Source: Candidatus Thorarchaeota archaeon (GTDB taxonomy: Archaea > Asgardarchaeota > Thorarchaeia > Thorarchaeales > Thorarchaeaceae). Taken from it: a DNA stretch of 9,081 nucleotides. Under the pieces are notes generated by a model that saw only the letters and a list, made by a program, of their open reading frames with translations, was not told the origin of the DNA and did no database searches. Of this stretch, positions 5,993 through 9,081 are shown piece after piece. The stretch lies in contig JAGSHP010000294.1 in assembly GCA_029855925.1 (NCBI GenBank), positions 1 through 9,081 of the forward strand, written 5' to 3'. Positions within the stretch are counted from its first letter, which is position 1. Each line of letters begins with the position of its first letter. Both the position numbers and the translations under genes were made by a program.

Positions 5993-8098
5993 CTATCTAA
6001 AGCCTCCCGACACACAGGCGCTGTGACACGCAGAATGACAGGCGCTGTGACATACACAGGCAGAGTGACAGGCACTGTGACAGGCACTGTGACAGGCATC
6101 ATGGGTGACGCAGGCACTATGACACGCATCGTGCGAGACGCACTGGCTCGAGGTCTCAACTGGTGATGAGAAAGGATTGTGGATGATCTGGCCCACTGCG
6201 TTTACAACGTTTCCAATAGTGTTGGCGACGTTGTTCACTATCTGACCAGTTGTGACAGCCACATCGCTGATGGCTTGACCTGTGGCACTTGACAGATCGC
6301 GGAACCATGTGGGAATCTCGGTGGGTGCAATCTTATCGCCACCTGAGAATGTATCGTGGATACGAGAGTCGTGCTGCGGGTGCATGTACAACCAGTACCA
6401 TGCCCAGCCATCATGATATGATCCATCAAAGTAGTAGTCAGCACGGGCTGAGGCGGTGGGTTTGAACTCAAGCTCGTCCCATGCGTCATTCATGAGCTTC
6501 TCATTATGGTCACGGGTTGCCTCAAAGTCGGCATTCCATGACTTCTCCTGAACCTTGGCTGCAATCTCTTCGAACATGTCATCAATCTTGTCAGGATCCA
6601 GTTGGTCATCAACAATGGAGTCCACAAACAACTGTTCATAGTATGTGAGGTCACTAAACTGAAGACCAGTCACTGTGAGTTTGAGCGGGTCGGTCTTGAT
6701 GACCCTCACCGCGCCCTTTCGCACACACGACATGAGAATCATCGAGACCAACTTGTCACGGTTCACGTTATTGAAGAATGCAGCCTCAATCGGGTCAAGC
6801 TCTGCGACAGTGCCGGGCTTTCCGAAGGTCTGTATTGCGATTTCTGGGGACTCGTATGCAAAGGTGGTATCGTCAGCAGTCCAGGCTGCTCCAGGGAGCG
6901 GTCTCGTGGACTTGTAGCCGTATGCGACTACTCCCATAAGAACGAACAATCCTGCAAGAATCACGATCGTCGAGGGGGGCACCAACGGTGGGGCTATCTC
7001 TTGAACGTATACATCCACAGTGAATGAGCGATAGCCGCTAGGTTCCACGTTCGATGCTGCCACTAGGAAGGCGAGGCTCAACACCTGACCGTAGTTGTCT
7101 GGTGTGAGAGAATAGGATATGACCGCGGACTCTCCGGCATTGAGTGTGCCAACATAACTATTGAGACTTCCACTATCAAGAGTGATGTTCTCTGGTAGAG
7201 AGAGTATGACTTGGACATCGTAGAGCGGTTGATCCCCGGAGTTGTAGACAGAGATCTGAAGGTCAAAACGCTCACCACCGTTCACATCCACATAGGATGG
7301 TGCGTCATAGGCAAGAGCACCAGGTGCAACGTAATCCTTGAAGAAGGTCCAGTTTGTGTATTGAAAGGCGACCAGGTGATCATACGCCAGTGCTGGATTT
7401 GCAGTCAGACTGACACTGAAATTGCGCGGAGAGGCTGAGGAACTTGAGGGATAAGCGAGAAGGTTGTTCTCATCATAGGGTCGGGTCGTGTGATCGGACT
7501 GTTCGATGACCTGACGGGAGTCTTCGATGTAGCCCGCATACGATGCACCTTCAGTGGTGATCCCACCCTCAGCTGTGATCCAAGACGGTTGCATCTCAAT
7601 TGGATAGATAACTCTGATGTTCTCATAGTCGACCTGTTGGCTCCACTGGACTGGGGACCAGTGAAGGACTGCAAGCTCGTGTCCCTCGCCGTCAACTGTG
7701 AGTTCTACAACACGATTTGTGCTATAGTAGCCAAAGACAACCGTCACACTCTCGCCCTCGCCAGTTCGAGGGGTCCAGTCAAGTGCGTACCCGTCAGACA
7801 GCGTCTGAACTACAAGGTCGTATCTGTTTCCATTCATCTCCACATATGCACGTCCGGGGTCATAGATTGAAGACTCTTGTATGCCCCGAAGATCAAAACC
7901 TCCCAACGAGCCCTGCACTACTGAGAATGTCATCCAATAGGTCACATTGATTCGACCGTTGAGTTGGACAACAACGTCAACGTACACGGTATCTATATTG
8001 ACCACAATGTCGTCGCTTGGAACGTTTTCCTGAGCAGATGTGGGGACGCTAAGAAGAATTACAATCATTACGAGTACAATCGCGAAACGCTTTCTCAA
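5993..8098 (-). CDS. DUF2207-like membrane protein with Cys-His repeat tail
   Basis: A 701-aa envelope protein of unknown function. Residues 1-23 are a signal peptide (RKRF, hydrophobic core, PTSAQ). An extracytoplasmic beta-rich part (about 25-215) recalls DUF2207, followed by an Ig/CARDB-like domain (about 258-366, with NGGERFDLQISVYNSGDQPL). One membrane helix lies at 376-396. The segment after it (about 435-550) is helical and resembles the intracellular part of DUF2207 proteins. Then come an aromatic/His-rich stretch (555-585), three 11-residue amphipathic repeats (605-637), and a tail with 11 Cys and 9 His (653-695) ending SGGFR. Relatives often end in Gly-rich tails, so the Cys-His tail stands out. 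The frame is open to 8224, but that part overlaps the preceding gene. GGTGAGGTG (8113-8105) points to the TTG at 8098 (or 8101) as start, which also places the signal peptide at the N-terminus. Confidence 0.78.
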   Translation of the reverse strand: MRKRFAIVLVMIVILLSVPTSAQENVPSDDIVVNIDTVYVDVVVQLNGRINVTYWMTFSVVQGSLGGFDLRGIQESSIYDPGRAYVEMNGNRYDLVVQTLSDGYALDWTPRTGEGESVTVVFGYYSTNRVVELTVDGEGHELAVLHWSPVQWSQQVDYENIRVIYPIEMQPSWITAEGGITTEGASYAGYIEDSRQVIEQSDHTTRPYDENNLLAYPSSSSASPRNFSVSLTANPALAYDHLVAFQYTNWTFFKDYVAPGALAYDAPSYVDVNGGERFDLQISVYNSGDQPLYDVQVILSLPENITLDSGSLNSYVGTLNAGESAVISYSLTPDNYGQVLSLAFLVAASNVEPSGYRSFTVDVYVQEIAPPLVPPSTIVILAGLFVLMGVVAYGYKSTRPLPGAAWTADDTTFAYESPEIAIQTFGKPGTVAELDPIEAAFFNNVNRDKLVSMILMSCVRKGAVRVIKTDPLKLTVTGLQFSDLTYYEQLFVDSIVDDQLDPDKIDDMFEEIAAKVQEKSWNADFEATRDHNEKLMNDAWDELEFKPTASARADYYFDGSYHDGWAWYWLYMHPQHDSRIHDTFSGGDKIAPTEIPTWFRDLSSATGQAISDVAVTTGQIVNNVANTIGNVVNAVGQIIHNPFSSPVETSSQCVSHDACHSACVTHDACHSACHSACHSACVCHSACHSACHSACVSGGFR
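6014..6142 (-). repeat. Tandem 12-bp repeats encoding a Cys-His-Ser-Ala tail
   Basis: A degenerate 12-bp tandem repeat inside the coding region, with core TGTCACAGTGCC on the minus strand, encodes Cys-His-Ser-Ala. There are seven CHSA units, interspersed with two variant CVxHDA units and one CV insertion. The Cys spacing is C-x5-C-x3-C-x5-C-x3-C-x3-C-x3-C-x1-C-x3-C-x3-C-x3-C. Copies differ at synonymous sites: Ser is AGT three times, AGC twice and TCT twice; His is CAC or CAT; Ala is GCC or GCG. Confidence 0.9.
6188..6286 (-). repeat. Three 11-residue amphipathic repeats before the Cys tail
   Basis: The protein segment reads ATGQAISDVAV / TTGQIVNNVAN / TIGNVVNAVGQ, three units of 11 residues with the pattern x-T/I-G-Q/N-x-V/I-x-x-V-A/G-x. 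The apolar positions would form one face of a helix. The repeat is visible at protein level; the DNA copies have diverged. Confidence 0.6.
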
Positions 8099-8104
8099 CA
8101 ATCG

Positions 8105-8113
8105 CACCTCACC
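8105..8113 (-). promoter_or_regulatory. Shine-Dalgarno site setting the DUF2207-like start
   Basis: GGTGAGGTG on the minus strand (8113 down to 8105) matches the archaeal GGAGGTGAT consensus closely. It lies 6 nt before the TTG at 8098 and 3 nt before the TTG at 8101. It sits between the stop of the preceding gene (8117-8115) and the proposed start. Confidence 0.6.
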
Positions 8114-8114
8114 G

Positions 8115-8441
8115 CTATTTGCCTTCCTTAGCCAGTCTGTGAGCCGTGTCACGCAGGAGAGACTCAGCGTCGTTAAGATGAGAGAGTGCGGACTTGATCT
8201 GGTCGTAAGTGTCATACCAGTCAATTGTATCTATGACTGATCGAGCCATAGCGATGTTATCCGCCTCCGTCATGAGCATTGTAGAAAATGGAACATGGAG
8301 TTGACCGATCTGGTCATGCCTCTTGAGATACTCGACCAGAATGGCCTCGACCAGTGATTTGACAGAATCATGCTGGTCTGACCGTTTGACTCTCCGTTCC
8401 AAGAGCTCATAGACAACGTCTGAAATCTCAACTGCAACCAT
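8115..8441 (-). CDS. Small protein with ribbon-helix-helix-like N-terminus
   Basis: A 108-aa protein. Residues 1-42 (MVAVEISDVVYELLERRVKR, then a Ser-Val-x-x-Leu-Val helix and EYLKRH) have the strand-helix-helix arrangement of ribbon-helix-helix (CopG/MetJ-like) DNA-binding domains, with VAVEISD as the DNA-contacting strand and SVKSLVEAILVEYL as the second helix. The remaining 65 residues are helical, with a DTIDWYDTYDQIKSAL segment, and match nothing I recognise; they could be an oligomerisation or effector part. If the call is right, it may regulate its own cluster, but a non-DNA-binding RHH-like protein is also possible. Its Shine-Dalgarno GGGAG (8457-8453) overlaps the stop of the upstream gene and lies 11 nt before the ATG. 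The gap to the next gene is 16 nt. Confidence 0.68.
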   Translation of the reverse strand: MVAVEISDVVYELLERRVKRSDQHDSVKSLVEAILVEYLKRHDQIGQLHVPFSTMLMTEADNIAMARSVIDTIDWYDTYDQIKSALSHLNDAESLLRDTAHRLAKEGK

Positions 8442-8456
8442 TGTGTCTGCGGCTCC

Positions 8457-8852
8457 CTATTCCCCTTTCCTCGCACGAATGACTTCGGCCTGCGCAATGG
8501 TAAGGTTCGATAGATCAGCCTTCGCCTCTGCCCACTCGGTCAGTGATGGGAAGTTCTGAATCATCCCACTCCAGATGAGATGGTAGGCCTGCTTGAGAAC
8601 GGCTGCAGGTTGGCCGCCAGAGCCAACATATTCAAAGAACGCCTTGAGAATGGCAGGACTCTGTTCTGAGATGTCGGCCGGAATCTCGGTACCAAAACCA
8701 GAGAATGCCACACCTATCTCGCGTAAGACATCCATTCGCTCCCTGATCCCGGCGGCAATGACAGGTAAGTCCATATCAAAAGCACTGAATTGCATTATTA
8801 ATTTTTTACCGGTTATTGTTCCGTATGGTAGTTTCACTTCACTGGAGCTCAT
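8457..8852 (-). CDS. Hypothetical protein, first gene of the minus-strand cluster
   Basis: A 131-aa soluble protein that I do not recognise. It begins with a short beta-rich part (SSEVKLPYGTITGKKLIMQFSAFD). Mostly helical sequence follows, including a MDVLREIGVAFSGFG segment and an AAVLKQAYHLIWSGMIQNFP helix, and the C-terminus is charged. No Cys cluster, signal peptide, membrane helix or catalytic motif is visible. The frame is open to an ATG at 8915, but GGAGAGGAG (8864-8856) immediately upstream of the ATG at 8852 makes that the likely start and leaves a promoter-sized gap to the divergent gene. It precedes the ribbon-helix-helix-like gene by 15 nt, so the two are probably co-transcribed. 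Confidence 0.72.
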   Translation of the reverse strand: MSSSEVKLPYGTITGKKLIMQFSAFDMDLPVIAAGIRERMDVLREIGVAFSGFGTEIPADISEQSPAILKAFFEYVGSGGQPAAVLKQAYHLIWSGMIQNFPSLTEWAEAKADLSNLTIAQAEVIRARKGE

Positions 8853-8864
8853 AATCTCCTCTCC
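8853..8864 (-). promoter_or_regulatory. Shine-Dalgarno site deciding the 8852 start
   Basis: GGAGAGGAGATT on the minus strand directly precedes the ATG at 8852. The GGAG part is 8 nt and the AGGAG part 3 nt from the start codon. It supports an internal start 21 codons downstream of the first ATG of the frame. Confidence 0.6.
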
Positions 8865-8945
8865 GTCATGTCTGTGTGCGCCTAAGTCACAAAGCCTGAT
8901 AAGCATTTCACTCATCGTATCTCAATAGCGGACGCAGGGATTCAC
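8865..8945. promoter_or_regulatory. Divergent promoter region of the operon and right-edge gene
   Basis: The divergent starts at 8852 (-) and 8946 (+) are 93 bp apart. For the minus strand, TGCTTATCAGG at about 8895-8905 is a weak TATA-like element at a workable distance (about 45 bp) from the start. For the plus strand no clear TATA box was found; CAGGGATT just before the ATG is at best a weak Shine-Dalgarno. No clear operator repeat was seen. Confidence 0.3.
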
Positions 8946-9081
8946 ATGAGACTGCCACAATACAACTACTCACTGGAGGACCTCCAGTGGATACCCACCT
9001 TCATGAGCGAGGTCAAGGACTACTTCTTCGCTCGACCGGAAGACAACCTGTTGATTCTTCGACCGAACAAGGTCATGCATC
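8946..9081 (+). CDS. Partial gene, possibly with a PqqD-like N-terminal domain
   Basis: Forty-five codons are visible before the window ends, starting at the ATG at 8946 (MRLPQYNYSLEDL). The region is free of stops and has codon use like its neighbours. The stretch DNLLILRPNKVMH (residues 33-45) resembles the beta-hairpin of PqqD-like domains, which bind leader peptides and are often fused to or encoded beside radical-SAM enzymes. The match is short and from memory, and the diagnostic remainder lies outside the window. The gene is divergent from the minus-strand cluster and could share its promoter region. Alternatives include an unrelated protein with a similar strand-turn-strand start. Coding is likely; function is not established. 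Confidence 0.55.
   Translation, partial: MRLPQYNYSLEDLQWIPTFMSEVKDYFFARPEDNLLILRPNKVMH

Noticed and set aside
6014..6142. Cys-His tail as a multihaem c-type cytochrome
   Set aside because: Haem c sites are normally CxxCH; here the CxxxCH units overlap, sharing Cys residues, so separate haems could not each be bound. The tail is also probably cytoplasmic.
6014..6142. CRISPR array
   Set aside because: The units are 12 bp with no spacers and lie in frame within a coding sequence.
5927..6166. Open frames on both strands over the tandem repeat, encoding Thr-Gly-Val repeats
   Set aside because: They are alternative readings of the 12-bp repeat; only the Cys-His frame continues a long protein with a signal peptide, a membrane helix and a stop coupled to the next gene.
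6602..7027. A 141-codon plus-strand open frame inside the DUF2207-like gene
   Set aside because: It is antisense to a well-supported domain region, with no start signal or domain of its own.
8853..8915. N-terminal extension of the hypothetical protein from the ATG at 8915
   Set aside because: A strong Shine-Dalgarno directly before the ATG at 8852 and the need for promoter space favour the shorter protein.

Overview
The window looks archaeal, most likely from an Asgard archaeon of Thorarchaeota type. This is an inference from gene content, not from a marker gene. It holds an Arf-like small GTPase fused to a longin/roadblock-like N-terminal region, a short membrane-anchored OB-fold protein, a DUF2207-like surface protein and a mid-range base composition, with tightly packed genes and purine-rich Shine-Dalgarno sites. 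No rRNA, tRNA, CRISPR array, insertion sequence or phage gene was seen, and no stretch over 300 bases lacks a gene.

Layout. A polytopic membrane protein (18-1238, +) ends at a hairpin plus T-rich terminator. An M29-type aminopeptidase (1331-2365, +) converges, with a 1-bp gap, on a putative zinc metallopeptidase of gluzincin type (2367-3590, -). A divergent region of about 105 bp leads to a small membrane-anchored OB-fold protein (3696-4052, +). This converges on the longin-like/Arf-like GTPase (4077-5012, -). About 220 bp of non-coding DNA follows.

A compact minus-strand cluster then runs from 8852 down to 5237. In transcription order it encodes an unknown 131-aa protein, a small protein with a ribbon-helix-helix-like N-terminus, a large membrane-anchored DUF2207-like protein, and a calcineurin-like metallophosphoesterase. 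Gaps are about 15 nt or less and several Shine-Dalgarno sites overlap or follow the preceding stop, so this is probably one operon. Starting on the other strand at 8946 is a gene cut by the window edge; its 45 visible residues faintly resemble a PqqD-like leader-binding segment.

The most unusual element is the C-terminus of the DUF2207-like protein. A run of 11-residue amphipathic repeats is followed by a 43-residue tail with 11 Cys and 9 His, built on the unit Cys-His-Ser-Ala and ending in Ser-Gly-Gly-Phe-Arg. The tail could bind metal, form disulfides, or be a substrate for post-translational modification. The possible PqqD-like gene next door makes the last idea testable, but it remains speculative.
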